A DNA stretch of 64,000 nt, taken from the NCBI GenBank assembly GCA_028015205.1, contig CM051514.1, forward strand, positions 9,052,001 to 9,116,000. Reading direction: 5' to 3'. Numbering within the stretch: position 1 is the first letter of the stretch; each line of letters starts with the position of its first letter. This DNA is from Mytilisepta virgata. Taxonomy: Eukaryota > Mollusca > Bivalvia > Mytilida > Mytilidae. The translations under genes were made by a program, and so were the position numbers. Below the pieces are notes generated by a model. The model was not told the origin of the DNA and did not search any database. It was given only the letters and a program-made list of their open reading frames with translations. Shown piece after piece: positions 1-12,418 of this stretch.

Positions 1-2
1 TA

Positions 3-1622
3 AGATCTCCCGAGGCAACAGCGACAATTCGCCACGATGCAATGTCACGGAATAGGTTGACAAAGTATTTTGACTCATTAAAGGGGGTAATAGAGATGCA
101 CAATTTTAACCTTTTTCCAGAACGTATCTGGAATATGGACGAAACGGGCATCAACCTGTTCCACAAACCTTCGCATGTTGTAGCTAAGAAGGGGGCAAAG
201 ACCGTTCACGGAAAAGCGTCTGGTACACGGGAAACAATGACAGTAATTGCATGCGTTAATGCAAATGGTGACAACATACCTCCTCATTTTATTGTTCCAG
301 GTAAAAGTAAGAAAAAACTCCACGGTTTTGACCTTCAGGCTGCTAATGGCTCAGCTATTGCTGGAGCGAGATTTTCCGTTTCCGACAGTGGCTGGACAAA
401 GGAGGGTATTGGAAAGCTTTGGTTTTCTGAATCTTTTATAACAGCTATTGGTCCCGAACGTCCTCAACTATTAATTTTTGACGGACACTCTTCTCACAAT
501 AGCATAGAATTCATAGAACTAGCACGCAGGGAAAACATAATACTAGTGGAACTACCGAGTCACACTAGTAATTGGACCCAGCCCCTTGACCGCTCAGTGT
601 TCAAATCTCTTAAAGCATGCTGGAACTCTGAATTAGACACCTTCATAAGAATGACAGGAATTGCTGTAGGGCATGCTCAATTTGTCAAAACTTTCGGAAA
701 CGCATGGGAAAAATCTATGACTCGTCAAAATATCGTAAATGGATTTAAGTCTACTGGCATCCATCCTTTAAATCCAAACGCCATTTCAGAAGGTGCATAT
801 TTGCCCTCTGACACACTTTCTCCGGACACTACACAAAATAATAACACTGTCCTTTCGTCAGACAATACTACACACATGACACACGCAAATCCTAACAATG
901 TCAATGATACAGAATCACAGGTTACAAAAAACGGAGCTAACCCATCTACAGTAAATGCAAGTTTCGAATCCGACACCGTACATACAAAGGGTATATCTCA
1001 AGTTACGTTATCAGTTCCGCTCGAAACAGAGGGCTTATATGATCTAAATCTAATGTTAGACCCGAACGGAACACTTCTACCAACAAATGAAACCTCCATT
1101 GATGAAGATCTACTTCAAGAACTCACAAGGCAAGATGAGGAAACAAACACGGAAGTTTCTATCGAGTCTGAAACACTTATTGAGTGTACGGACAAGAAAG
1201 CACTTGAAGTAATAGAATCTACTTTGTCGTCCGAAACAATTCTCAGTTTTTCCGCTGCTCTGTTATCAAATCAGGATGCAAATCATCCTTTGTTTCAGAC
1301 CTGGAAAAATTATAAACTCAAAGAAACAACTGGCACTGAACATACAAATGTACAATCCGTAGCACAGGATTTCTTTCCGCTACCTGTCAAGAGCATCAAA
1401 CGCAAACCGTTAAAGGAGTCGTATTTTGTGATTTCGGCGGATGATGCATACAGAGAAAAAATAAACGAAATTGAACAACGAAAACGAGTAAAACAGGAAA
1501 AGGAAAACAAGAAATCTGAGACAAACAGGAAAAGGATGTTAAAAAGATTAGAAAATGAACAAAAACAGAAACTAAGAGAGGAAAAGAAAAGGTCAAAACA
1601 ATGTAGAAAAAGTAAAACCTGA
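3..1622 (+). CDS. pogo/Tigger-like DDE transposase, 5' partial
   Basis: The reading frame is open from base 3, and the in-frame ATG at 42 is probably internal, because the upstream codons read RSPEATAIRHDA, which looks like the linker after a CENP-B/pogo DNA-binding domain. The start and the HTH region therefore lie outside the window. The visible part carries the DDE superfamily-1 core: MDETG (first Asp), IFDGHSSH (second Asp) and QPLDRSVF (third Asp), with 35 residues between the second and third Asp. A low-complexity Ser/Thr/Asn stretch follows, then a Lys/Glu-rich, probably coiled-coil C-terminus ending at TGA 1620-1622. The role is DNA transposition by cut and paste in the nucleus. The catalytic core has no stop or frameshift, so the copy is young or constrained. 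A domesticated host gene (Jerky/Tigger-derived type) is the alternative. It is on the opposite strand from, and unrelated to, the glycosyltransferase gene. Confidence 0.88.
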   Translation, partial: RSPEATATIRHDAMSRNRLTKYFDSLKGVIEMHNFNLFPERIWNMDETGINLFHKPSHVVAKKGAKTVHGKASGTRETMTVIACVNANGDNIPPHFIVPGKSKKKLHGFDLQAANGSAIAGARFSVSDSGWTKEGIGKLWFSESFITAIGPERPQLLIFDGHSSHNSIEFIELARRENIILVELPSHTSNWTQPLDRSVFKSLKACWNSELDTFIRMTGIAVGHAQFVKTFGNAWEKSMTRQNIVNGFKSTGIHPLNPNAISEGAYLPSDTLSPDTTQNNNTVLSSDNTTHMTHANPNNVNDTESQVTKNGANPSTVNASFESDTVHTKGISQVTLSVPLETEGLYDLNLMLDPNGTLLPTNETSIDEDLLQELTRQDEETNTEVSIESETLIECTDKKALEVIESTLSSETILSFSAALLSNQDANHPLFQTWKNYKLKETTGTEHTNVQSVAQDFFPLPVKSIKRKPLKESYFVISADDAYREKINEIEQRKRVKQEKENKKSETNRKRMLKRLENEQKQKLREEKKRSKQCRKSKT

Positions 1623-2224
1623 GATAAAAACTGAGGTGCTACTACATGACATTGAAATACTTTTACAACGTTAAAACAAAGTCATCTTGAATACGGGTGT
1701 TTATTTTCTTTAATCTAATACTAGTATGTAACTAACTGGGATAACCTAAATTCTCAGGTTTCAAGTTACAATAAGATTTCTTTCTGTTACTTGAATTAAA
1801 TAAAAGATACCAGAAAACATCGACAATGAAAGAGATCATCAACCCACCTGAAAACTCAATTCACAAAAAACAGAAATATAGTCAAAATACAAACAACTAT
1901 AGCGACTCCGGATAGCCGGACTTATTACCGCAAACACCAGCAGTTGGGTTAAACCGTTTTAAGTGTACCCAAGCCCCCCTCCCTATCGTGTAATTGAAAC
2001 CTGAAAATTTAAGTATTCCCATCCACCCAGTGCAAAATGCTTTACATCAATCATTATTAGTGTTGTCCGTTTTGTTCGCATTTTTATAGTGAGAGTACAT
2101 GGTAAAGGAAGAAAATTGTACTTTTTTAAACACAAGTAGACACTATTCGATGTGGACATAGTGAATAGAATATGCAATGTGTACCAACATTATATATTTT
2201 TTGGTCAAAAATGACTTTTTTTTT
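1623..2224. other. No gene seen; region downstream of transposase
   Basis: This stretch is AT-rich with no plausible coding region. A segment around 1905-1925 contains CCGGATAGCCGGAC, similar in style to pogo-type terminal repeats. I could not pair it with a 5' terminus because that would lie outside the window. Confidence 0.4.
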
Positions 2225-2481
2225 CACACCGTGTCTTCGGATACTAAGAACCGGGTTGATACTAAAAACGCGGTGCAGGTGGCTTTGTATCATGTCTATA
2301 TTGTTCAGGTTCAAATTTTAGGGCACAAAAACATGCAGCGTTGCATGATCTGAACACGATTCTTAAACCATCGCGATTTTTTGTGCCCATAAATTCAAAT
2401 CTGACCATCAAAACAGCTGTAATTAAACCTGAACCGGTTCTTAGTGCCACAGCGGTCCTTAGCATCCAAATTACACGGCGT
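2225..2481. mobile_element. Foldback/MITE-like imperfect inverted repeat
   Basis: The two halves are imperfect reverse complements: CACACCGTGT near the left end pairs with ACACGGCGTG at the right end, GGATACTAAGAACCGG pairs with the right-arm segment ending AGCATCC, and GGGCACAAAAA pairs with TTTTTTGTGCCC around the centre near 2335. An 88-codon ORF at 2341-2607 is a by-product of this palindrome. Confidence 0.6.
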
Positions 2482-4367
2482 GTAGTTCATTCAGATGATT
2501 TGGTCTTTAGTTGTCATGCTCTGTCAAAGACAAGAAAGGAAATTGCGTTTTCTTTGTTCGAACGTAAGTCCATTTTCATATACGACCGGAGAGACAAATC
2601 AGTTTGATATCTCCATCTTTCTTTTTGTCCAATATTTGTGATTTTTATTTCTCCGTCAAGGTTTCTTGGTTTGTATCTGAAGCAATGGTTTGATTGTGCA
2701 AATCTGAAAGCAATAAATTCTTGCCCTCGGGCGTATCATGCGCATTCAGCGCCTGGTGACTCATCGTTTATTATTGAAGGTTTCGTGGTATCTGCAAAAC
2801 ATAGAGTTTCCATTGCGATAACATATACATGTATATAAACATGTATTTTATACATTATTATTTTGGTTCACTGCTTCGTTTCGATACGAGGTATACAGTT
2901 TGGTCTCTACAAAGTAATTGCATATTAACATACTAGTAGTATATTTCAACTCACTGCATGCAATATATCGTATACATTTTTGTCTTTTCTATATATTGGA
3001 GATAATGTTGAAACCACATTAATTCAATAGATAAAGAATTATAAGGCTCTGATCATGAATAATTCAGCTTTAATACTGTTTGGGAACTTGCTCTCAAGCA
3101 AACATGAACTTTCATATTTCCGGTCTTTCACGTATTTCGGTGAGATCTGTGCTGGTGAAACAGAAATTGTCAAAAAGATCTTCTACAGAACAATCTGCAT
3201 TATACTTTTTAAACATCTAAAACAGAGATACAACAAAAGAGAGATAAAGGGGACAATGAACGAACGAAATGGTGCTGAAATGAAAATAGTATTCCTTTTC
3301 TACACATTTTTTTGTATAGAGGGTCAGAAAAAAATGAATATATTTACAGATGACAAGCAAAATTACGTTTCCACCGTGATACAGACTAAGACAGAAATTT
3401 GTAGAGATTTTGTCTCATGTGCATTTACTCCATATCCTTTCATTGTTCATTTAAGACAGAAACCATTTAATATTCTGCAACATTGTTCAGGATAAAACTG
3501 ACAAATATTATTTTCCTCAGGTGAAAACAATTTATTTGTTTCTCCTATAAGTGAATCAACTGATTTCCTCCACAAATACCATACCCCCCCCCCGAAATCA
3601 GATGGTTCTACGTTAACACAGGGCTTAAGAAAAAGGACTTAAAACATTTATAACCAAAAAGTATTCGACTGAATTCTTCTGTCCGACTTTGAATCAAGTC
3701 CGTTTTTTCTGTCCGACTTAAAAACAAAATGTGTCCGACCTTCGATCAAATCTCTGTTTCTCGGGTTTTTCCATACTACATGCACGAATTTCATTTTATT
3801 TACTATACCATCCTATAAATAACACCAGAGAGGTTACGAAATTCACACCACAAAGTTACACTTCAGCGGTATTCTCCAAAAGCACAAATCGTGCCATTAA
3901 TAGAAAGAGTGTCCGACCTACGGTCACCTACACATGTTAGAATAAATCCGATGATTAGTGAGGTAAGAGGGAAAATAGGATGGAAAAAGTGGGTGGTTAA
4001 TTGAGAGAAACCATTTTATCATCCATCACTCTAATAAACTTGCACAGTTTTTTTTAAGTTTGGATTGCTTTGTTGTATTCATAAGTTCATTAAACTTTAA
4101 AATATTACAATTTTTTGTAATTTTTTTTTAGCTGAAAACTGTTTTTTTTCTAGTCTAGAGTCCGTCAAGGACACCAGAAGCTGAACAGATTTAAGTGCTT
4201 TATCCTGCCATTTCGTCCTTTTCCAGTTTAGTTTACTACGTTTCACAGTGATATCAAGGGATGCAAAAAATGGCTTATAACGATTTAAGAAATATTTTGT
4301 GTCAGCAAAAATGCATGTTAGTATTCATATTATGTACCTACAAAGTTCATATTAGATATTTGGAAGT
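2482..4367. other. No gene seen
   Basis: The region is AT-rich. A 146-codon ORF at 3055-3495 (+) has no recognisable domain and the skewed composition of chance ORFs. Scattered GTCCGAC motifs occur between 3663 and 3925. Nothing else could be supported. Confidence 0.4.
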
Positions 4368-4556
4368 GCGATCAAAGTCGAGTTGACTACCCATCACATG
4401 AAAAGAGTTATCCTAATACCCCTTCTGTGACTGTTTGGTCCAGAATATTTTAATTGTAAACATTTCCAAAAATTGACGATGAAAGACCGCAACCATGTTA
4501 TCAAGAAATTTGATGGACCCCTCTTTTCATGTGATAGATATCATAACTTTGATCGC
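4368..4556. mobile_element. Short hairpin MITE, about 190 bp
   Basis: The termini are inverted: GCGATCAAAGT at the left and ACTTTGATCGC at the right. An inner pair, ATCACATGAAAAGAG and CTCTTTTCATGTGAT, is also inverted. There is no coding capacity. Confidence 0.6.
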
Positions 4557-5690
4557 TATTCAACAAATAAATCATTGGAATAGTTAGTTCCCTCTCATCG
4601 AAACAAACAGAAAGTTGTGAGAGTTTTCATGCATTTTGATGCTCAGAGACCATGAAGAATTAAATAAATTATTATAAATTATCACTCGGTGATAACTAAT
4701 ATAATAAAAATCAAATACACCTTGCCATTCATGTCAAAGGTGAGCTTCTTTATGTTTGACCCGGCCGGTATTTGTGTTATCTATACGTTTTTTAATAGTC
4801 TAAATACTTTTTTGCCAGTCCGCCGCAATAGGCAATAGGTGGCAATTAATGGCCTACATGTTTCAATTTAAATTAATTTACAGCCCTCTCATATACAACC
4901 TAAATTCGACCCTTATTTTGGTCCACTCATTTTCTTCATTACTAACTTTCAAAACAAAACAAAAATACATGTAAGGTAACCAATCAAACAACTTGCAAAT
5001 GCAGTATGTCTCTGTTCTTTTATTGATAATTTTAAATTACACAAATGTATTTTAAAAGAAATAAATCATGACAGAAAGCATATTGGCAAGCTCCTCTCAT
5101 TTGCTCAGACATCAAATATGATCCAATGACGTGAAAGTTTACAATAATACATGACAAACAGAAAATTTCAGAGCATAAGCATAAAAAAATAACAGTTCAA
5201 AGATACTTATCTTAGTTATTGTAAATTTATGGTATGCTATATACGTATTTCAAGGAGTTGCCTCTAAACGGTAGTATTAGAACAGAATCTTTTTTGAATA
5301 CCGAAAACCAAAATTATTTAAAATAAGGTGCACTCACAAAAAATTACGAAAGAGAAAACTAATTTTAACTAAGAACATCTACTATATGTGCAATACAAAG
5401 AATAAACCTCTCTGTTTCTATCGGGTTTGAATTTTCTTTAATACTGATAATTTCCGTAAATTGAGTCTTTTGATGTCTAGTTTGTTAAAATCAGATATGT
5501 AACCACTTCATAATATTTCTTTTTAAATTTAACATGTAATTCCTATCTTGACTTTCATTTCGAAATTGACGACACAGAGATAATATTACAAACAAAAGCC
5601 TAAATTTACTTTTCATATATAATAATAATGTACAAGAAGGGGTCTCGACCTGGACAAAAAACTAGAACATGCACATAACAAATATTAACT
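4557..5690. other. No gene seen; AT-rich spacer
   Basis: No ORF, RNA gene or clear repeat could be supported here. Confidence 0.4.
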
Positions 5691-5694
5691 GTAT

Positions 5695-6064
5695 ATTTAA
5701 CGCGTTAAAAATATATTTAACGCGATAAACGAATATTTAACGCGATAAAAGTATGTTTAACGCGTTAAAAGAATGTTTAACGCGATAAAAGAATATTTAA
5801 CGCGATAAAAATATTTTACCTGATGTAAATTACTGGCTTCTGTATACTTTTTTATCGCGATAAACATTTCAATTGTGATATAAATGAATTTAAGTCTTAG
5901 ATTTTAACGCGATAGCATATTTTGCTATCTAACGCGTTAAAGACGGTTTTAACGCGTTAAAAAAAGGGAATTTATTTATCGCGATAAACTTATCGTTTTA
6001 CGCGTTAAAACAGGATTTAACGCGTTAAAATGACATTTATCACGTTAAATGTTAACGCGTTAGT
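5695..6064. repeat. Cluster of palindromic AACGCGTT / ATCGCGAT motifs
   Basis: About fifteen near-palindromic motifs of the form TTTAACGCG(A/T)TAAA, or the variant TTTATCGCGATAAA, occur at roughly 20 bp spacing, first as a regular array (5695-5815) and then more loosely to 6064. Nearly all the CpG in this stretch lies in the motif cores. It could be a degenerate minisatellite or a cluster of binding sites. Confidence 0.8.
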
Positions 6065-6164
6065 TTATACCGTTTCTGACATGAAATGCCTTTCATAGAA
6101 GTCAGAGTACCCAACCTATGGCAGAAAAACTTGACAATTAAGATCAGAGTCACCCAAGAACGGA

Positions 6165-6450
6165 AGGATGGATGGATTATTTAACATCCAGTGGCAATTT
6201 GTACATGCATATCAGGACGAGAACATTGATGTGATATGAATATGAACCCTTTGTACTAGACTGACACACTAAGCCAGATTTTTTAACGTGCTAGCTCAAA
6301 AGGCAACAGTCCACAGGAATGCATATCACCCCACCAGGACACATTATACTGACCCCCAAGTCGACCTGTCTTTGCTCTTACAAATAGATGCTGCCTGCTT
6401 GGCAGAGAAGCAGCAAATACCAATTTTAATGTCTTTTGTTCCGGACTGGA
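6165..6450 (-). mobile_element. SINE family 1, head-truncated copy
   Basis: Read on the minus strand this matches the body and tail of the SINE at 15322-15690, including the segments around TAAAATTGGTATTTGCTGC, GAGGTGATATG, AGCACGTTAAA and the CATCCATCC-like tail. The tRNA-like head is absent. The ORFs here are translations of the SINE body. Confidence 0.8.
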
Positions 6451-6529
6451 GGCGAGCACCACCAAAATTAGGATGGTAATTTCATTGAACAGGATTAAAT
6501 GTAAAAGCTTATGGATAGGCACCAGGTCA

Positions 6530-8383
6530 TGACCAAAATGAGTTTTTCAAAGTTTGAGTAAAGTTTGATTATATTTTATGGACAATAAAATAAAAATGCT
6601 AAGACTATGATAAATTGTGTGTATATTTATTTTCAAGGCACATATCAATTATTTATCATCAACACATATCCATAACTCGCTCATTTACCCATCAACATAC
6701 ATACATGTATAATAAACATATCACAATGTAGATACCACTCTGTCAACATAAACATTAAGTAAGTCAGTGGAATGTTTCAAGTTTTGAAAACAAATTTTAC
6801 GTACAATGGCTTAAAACAATCAGTAAGTCTTACTGAATACTGAAATTTACAGATCTTAAGATCATATAGATGCTGGAAATTTTTTTATGTACCCATTAGC
6901 ACTTTTTAAAAATTCACACTTCGCCTTCCAACTATAAGAGTTACAGATCTTTAAGCATACTGGTTGGCTGACATGCACTCATTGGCTCTCAATGTTAAGA
7001 ATTTATTTATCCTTGATTTTATTTTTATACTCCTGGCGAAATTTATGCTTTAAACAAGTTTTTAATACAGCATATTTACCTTTGGAAATTCCCATACATA
7101 AGCTCCCTGTCGTGGTTAAAATATAGATTTGAAAGAGGCCAACGATAAGTTCTTGCCATCAAAAGGGAAACAACTCAAATGGAATTTTTAGAATTTTGAT
7201 TTTAGAGAGTGATAGGCGATTCCAGTGTAAGTTTTAAGAAAGGTCTATACATCCATTATGTTAACATATGGAGGAACAACAAGACCCTTCCCAGAATTAT
7301 TTTTTACAAAAATCTTTATTGCATTAGACAATGTCCACACATGACTTTCAGCTTAACTGTAATCTTATGTTTCTTTTAATCCTGCAATAATCCTGAACCA
7401 GTAAATTGTAAAAAAAAAAAAAAAAAAAAAAACCCAAAAATGACATGTGAACTGAATAAGTCAGGATTTATAAATTATATGAATAATTCGTACTTCAAAT
7501 ATATTAGCTTAAAATCTTTGGTGTACATTATAATCGTTGGTGTCAGCTTTAGATATGGCCATATTAGACTGACCACACGATGCTTACACAGCATATCAGA
7601 ACTGGAACATTTGAAATAAGCTTGAAAATGGGTTATAACCCTTGGGTGTGAATTACATGTAATGGCAGTTAACTTTTGCTCGTAACACATATGCAAATTC
7701 TATCATATCAATATGATCAAACATGTTATTATACAGTAACTATACGATACTGTTCATCGGAAATAATTAAAACAAAACAATTTATCAATTATCGTACACA
7801 ACCTAACATTCATTTCATAAATTTCATTTCAACAAGGAATGCAATTAAAATACAGAACGTAAATAATCTATAGCATAATATATATATTTGGATTTCTTAA
7901 AAATAAACAATACTATCGTCAATGGATTATAAATGAAAATAAATACTTCTTGTCCACAGGTGGTGTGAAATGGTCCGAGTTGTTTTAATATATTTACAGT
8001 AATGTCTTTATGTGTCTAAACTACTGATCATGAACCCACATAATATATCAATATTTGACCCAATACAAAGTAAAACTTTTGTACAATGATATATGATCTC
8101 CATGGAAACTAGCAAAACTATGCATCTGTAGTTTACTTTTTCACTAATAAACATATTTAATTTAAAAATAAAAGTCACAAAGACGGAATACTGAAACAGA
8201 CAAACTTCTAACTTCCTTTTATGAATGAGCTGCTCCCGTTGATATGGGATATCATATGTGTACTTTAAATTCAGAAATTTATCTACAATTTATGTAATGT
8301 AAAATTTGTAATAAACATGTGATGTGATAAAGTTTGCAAAAATTTTATAACCACTTAATTCTGACTTCAACTAATTAGAAACT
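6530..8383. other. No gene seen; contains poly(A) run
   Basis: AT-rich sequence with a long A run at about 7409-7432. No coding region or RNA gene could be supported. Confidence 0.4.
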
Positions 8384-8518
8384 AGAGTGAGTTATCTTTT
8401 CCTAACCAATGTAGGTAAGGGAGATAATACATTTGTCTCCCTTTTAGCCTCAGGACAAAAGGGAGAGAATTTAATTATCTCCCTTTCCTACATTGGTTAG
8501 GAAAAGATAACTCACTCT
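8384..8518. mobile_element. Compound hairpin MITE (135 bp)
   Basis: The outer arms of about 45 bp are nearly perfect inverted repeats, starting AGAGTGAGTTATCTTTTCC and ending with its complement. An inner inverted pair, TCTCCCTTTT and AAAAGGGAGA, sits in the loop. Almost the whole element can fold into one hairpin. Confidence 0.85.
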
Positions 8519-8902
8519 GGTTCCTCATTAAACTCTATTACAAAAATACATCAATCGTGTCAATTAATCTTGCAATAGTTACTGTTGACAAAGATTCCCA
8601 ATAATTCATTTCATGCAAAAATTTCCAAATATTTACAGTACAAACCACTTTTTGTCCTTTCAACAAAGTTTGACAAATTTGAAAAATAACGGAGGTTTTA
8701 GAAATATGTTGATTCATAAAAATGAAAGAACACTTCTATTTCTCATATACACAATGATGAGATTGATTTTTTTCGACAGGAGGGATTTCCTCATTCTTGT
8801 CTTGTCGAGAACTTTGACAAGTTGAAAAAAATATAAATAATCGGCTTATTGCTATTTTGTTTTATTTATTGCAACAGATTTATATTAACATTTTCCAATT
8901 TA

Positions 8903-9081
8903 CAGTCATACCTGTCTATAAAGGGCACCCAAGGGACCAGTAAAAAGTGTCCTTTATGAACAGGTGCCCTCTATATAGAGGTTGATTTTACAAGCTTTGT
9001 TCATGAATGGGACTTTTTCACTGTGCCCTTTATAGACAGTGATTTGCTATATAGAGGTGCCCTTTAAAGCAGGTTTGACTG
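8903..9081. mobile_element. Tc1/mariner-pogo type MITE with TA duplication
   Basis: The termini are inverted over about 28 bp (right end read inward: CAGTCAAACCTGCTTTAAAG; left end the same with a few mismatches). TA flanks both sides (8901-8902 and 9082-9083), the target duplication of the IS630/Tc1/pogo superfamily. It is 179 bp and non-coding. Confidence 0.85.
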
Positions 9082-9824
9082 TACTCAATAAGTGTTTTCA
9101 ACCTTGATTTATTTCAATTACATGGTTATAGATTCCTATGCTATAGTCAATATCTCATGTGAATCCTTATTTACTGGTGATAATTTCCTTTCTCAAGCTA
9201 CTAGTATTATCCCAGTAACAGGTCAAAGGAAAATATAAAAAAAAAACAGCCACAAGAAATTAATAGTTAAATCCAACGAGAGATTTCCTTAACCAATAAT
9301 ATCATAGACACCAATGACAAATATATAAAATTAATCAACAAAAATAAATATCTGGAATGTTAATTAAATCACAGTTACATACATTAACAAATTAAACTAT
9401 ACAAACACATCTCATGTTTTAAAAATTTCACTTACAATTTATTCAATAATAATGGCGTAATACATATTGGTCTGGGTATCATCCGGCGATCTCAATCTTT
9501 TGAAGAAGCAGTCAAGGGAGGATACTCCTGCCAATATATATTATGCCACTGATCTATTTATCATATGTAGCAATTTCACTTAACGCCAGGGGGAGCTGTT
9601 TTCCAGAAGTTATTTAAAAACTTGGTTAAAAAATATTTATCACCTATCTATAGACGATTTGGGTACCAGATATAATGTTTACAATCGATGTTTCCGACCA
9701 TTGCTGCACCTAGCATTAACTAGAATTGCTATCATATGCTTCACAGGAACGTTTTCCAGAAATTGCCATAGATATTTATTACATCTAGGTTTTTTGTATA
9801 AAAGCTGCTACATGTAAATAAACT
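9082..9824. other. No gene seen
   Basis: AT-rich spacer between a MITE and a Type A hairpin-ended element; no coding region could be supported. Confidence 0.4.
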
Positions 9825-11087
9825 AGAGGCTCACCAGAGCCTGTATCGCTCACCTGGAGTCTGGTTTTCATTGGACAATCAACTATTTGACCAAGTTTGT
9901 TGCAATTGGTTCAATTGTTCAGGGAAAATTTGTTGAAGATTTATTTTTCATAAGGTTTAATGTTAAAATATGTTCCCTGATGGTGGTAGTCCTGGCAGGA
10001 AGTTGACAAAATTGACCAGGAATAAGGGTGAACCTTAAATAAATGTAACAGAACCCGACCTCAAATTACACAAACCAATAACTCCTAAATAGAATTTGGG
10101 ATTCCCTTCAAAATTTCAGGGTAGGTAGATCTCAACATGGCAAACATTTTTCAATTTACATTTCACTTCTATCTCAAATAGTTTTGGAGATAAATGCAAA
10201 AATGTTAAAATTTTAAAAATTTGACAAAAAAGGGCAATAACTCCTAAATGGGTTTTGGGATTTCCTTTAAAATTTCAGGGTATGTAGATCTCAACATGGC
10301 AAACATTTTTCAAATTTACATTTCACTTCTATCTCAAATAGTTTTGGAGATAAATGACGAAAAATGTTAAATTATGAAAATTTGACGAAAAAAGGACAAT
10401 AACTCCTAAATGGGTTTTGGAATTTCCTTCAAAATTTCAGGGTAGGTAGATCTTGTCATGCTGATCAAATTTACCCCATGTCAGATTTTCGATATCTGTA
10501 ACAGTTTTTGAGTTATTAGCAAAAAACAGCAATTTACCCCTATGTTCTATTTTTAGTAACAGCGGCCATGTTTTTCGACGAATCAAAAATCCCCACACCA
10601 GTTCTATGCAGGGTACCCTAAGCAACAATCTTACCAAGTTTCATATGATTTTGAATAGTAGTTTCAGAGAAGAAGATTTTTGAAATAATAATATAAAAAA
10701 AAAGCCAAAAATGTGAAAAAAGGGCAATAACTCCTAAATGGGTTTTGGAATTTCCTTCAAAATTTCAGGGTAGGTAGATCTTGTCATGCTGATCAATTTT
10801 ACCCCGTCAGATTTTCGATATCTGTAACGGTTTTTGAGTTATTAGCAAAAAACAGCAATTTACCCCTATGTTCTATTTATAGTAACGACAGCCATGTTTT
10901 TCGACATTTCAAAAATTTTAAACGATAGAAATTTTCCAGATGCCCTAAAGAACAATTCTGCAAAGTTAGGTTGAAGTCGGTCCAGTAGTTTAGGACGAGT
11001 TAACGTTTGAAAAAGTTTACAGACGACGACGACGACGGACGCCAAGTGATGGCAATAGCTCACATGGCCTATGGCCAGATGAGCTAA
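9825..11087 (+). mobile_element. Type A hairpin-ended element, copy 1 (HINE-like)
   Basis: The 5' end has the hairpin GGCTC-ACCA-GAGCC followed by the motif GCTCACCTGG (9848-9857). The body is built from degenerate repeats of roughly 165 bp, each with a phrase like AATAACTCCTAAATGG. A GAC microsatellite near 11026-11037 is followed by a terminal hairpin whose last arm is the complement of the 5' motif, ending GAGCTAA. No protein is encoded. It is nearly identical to copy 2. Confidence 0.8.
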
Positions 11088-12418
11088 CTAGACCAAGGTA
11101 CCAGTCTAAGTTCATGTTTCAGATAATATATCTTTCAAGGGGGACAACCTACTTCATAATTTTAAGTCCTTGTTCGATCTGTTTTGGGCATACTTACATA
11201 AACACGTTTGATGTTTTCACTAAATTTCATCAGTTCAAAGTACGAATAGCATTTTTGTGGATAGTGTTTCGCAAAACCCATCATAAAACTTACAAGTTTT
11301 GCCAAAACACTCGCTCATAAAGATCTACCAATTGACTAGTGTATGGTATCCGGAACGAATTCCCTTTTGCTTGAATGATTATGAACACTAAAGCAAGCAG
11401 ACGTAAATTAACCTATCTTGGTCAAAGCTTTGAATTACTGGCGTACTTCGCAATACCACTTAAACTAATTAAAAAACATAATTTTTCATAAACAATTGGA
11501 AATACCATCATAAAGTACTTTAATTTCCCGAACTGTTACTATATTTGGAATAACTAAGATGTACGTTGTCCACCTTGTTTATAATAAAAATATCCCATAT
11601 AGACAGACAGTGCCAAATATTAATCTTATATACTAGATAAAGACATGATCTCAATGTTGAATATAATACTATTTCATTAAATGAACAGTAGATAATGTCA
11701 ACAAATCATATTTCATTGTAATATAAATTGCTATTCTAAATGCATTTCAATACAGACTGGCAAGTTTTACATTATGTTACATAAATGAACAATGCCCAAA
11801 CAAATTTATGTAGATGCCTCAAGAATGGAACCAGAAATAAAAGTTAATCATAACGTTATGTTGGCAGTAATTTATTCAGCCAGTGATTCTTATCATTTTG
11901 TAACGACTTTCTGGTTAATTACATTTGAAAACAATGTACCATAATTTCTCAATGATAACAGTCCCTACATTGGATGCAAATATATTACGACATTGTCATT
12001 TTGAATACTTACGAGCAGAGTGTCGATAACTCCCTAAATATGATTAACAATCAATTAACTATAAATATAACCCTAAAAATCATATAAAACATATTGATAC
12101 TAAAATTGACTACATGATTTTTTCCCCTCTCCTGTTAAACAGGAATCTAATTTTAAACACATTTTTGTACTAAAACTATTATATTATCAAGGTTTCAAGG
12201 ATTGAATGCACAAAATTCTTAACAGTACTCAAGACTTCTAAACCATAAAAACAAGACCTTGGCAAATATTTCTGTCTGTTAGTTGAATTTTCTATTTTCA
12301 GATATTGAATGCATGAGTTATCTTTCATGAAAGAAGGTGTTTTGTAAGTACATAAAGGTCAAAAAGTAGTACATGTAATAACATTGAATTGAAGGAGATT
12401 TTCATCCTACATTGAACA
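11088..12418. other. No gene seen between two Type A elements
   Basis: AT-rich DNA without recognisable coding regions, separating the two near-identical Type A copies. Confidence 0.4.

Noticed and set aside
3055..3495. 146-codon ORF on the plus strand
   Set aside because: Composition matches AT-rich chance sequence; no domain, no neighbours, no splice evidence.
9825..11087. Classic Helitron assignment for Type A
   Set aside because: The 3' end GAGCTAA does end in CTRR form after a hairpin, but the 5' end does not start with TC and an X/X' inverted pair is present, so Helentron-like is the better, still unproven, match.
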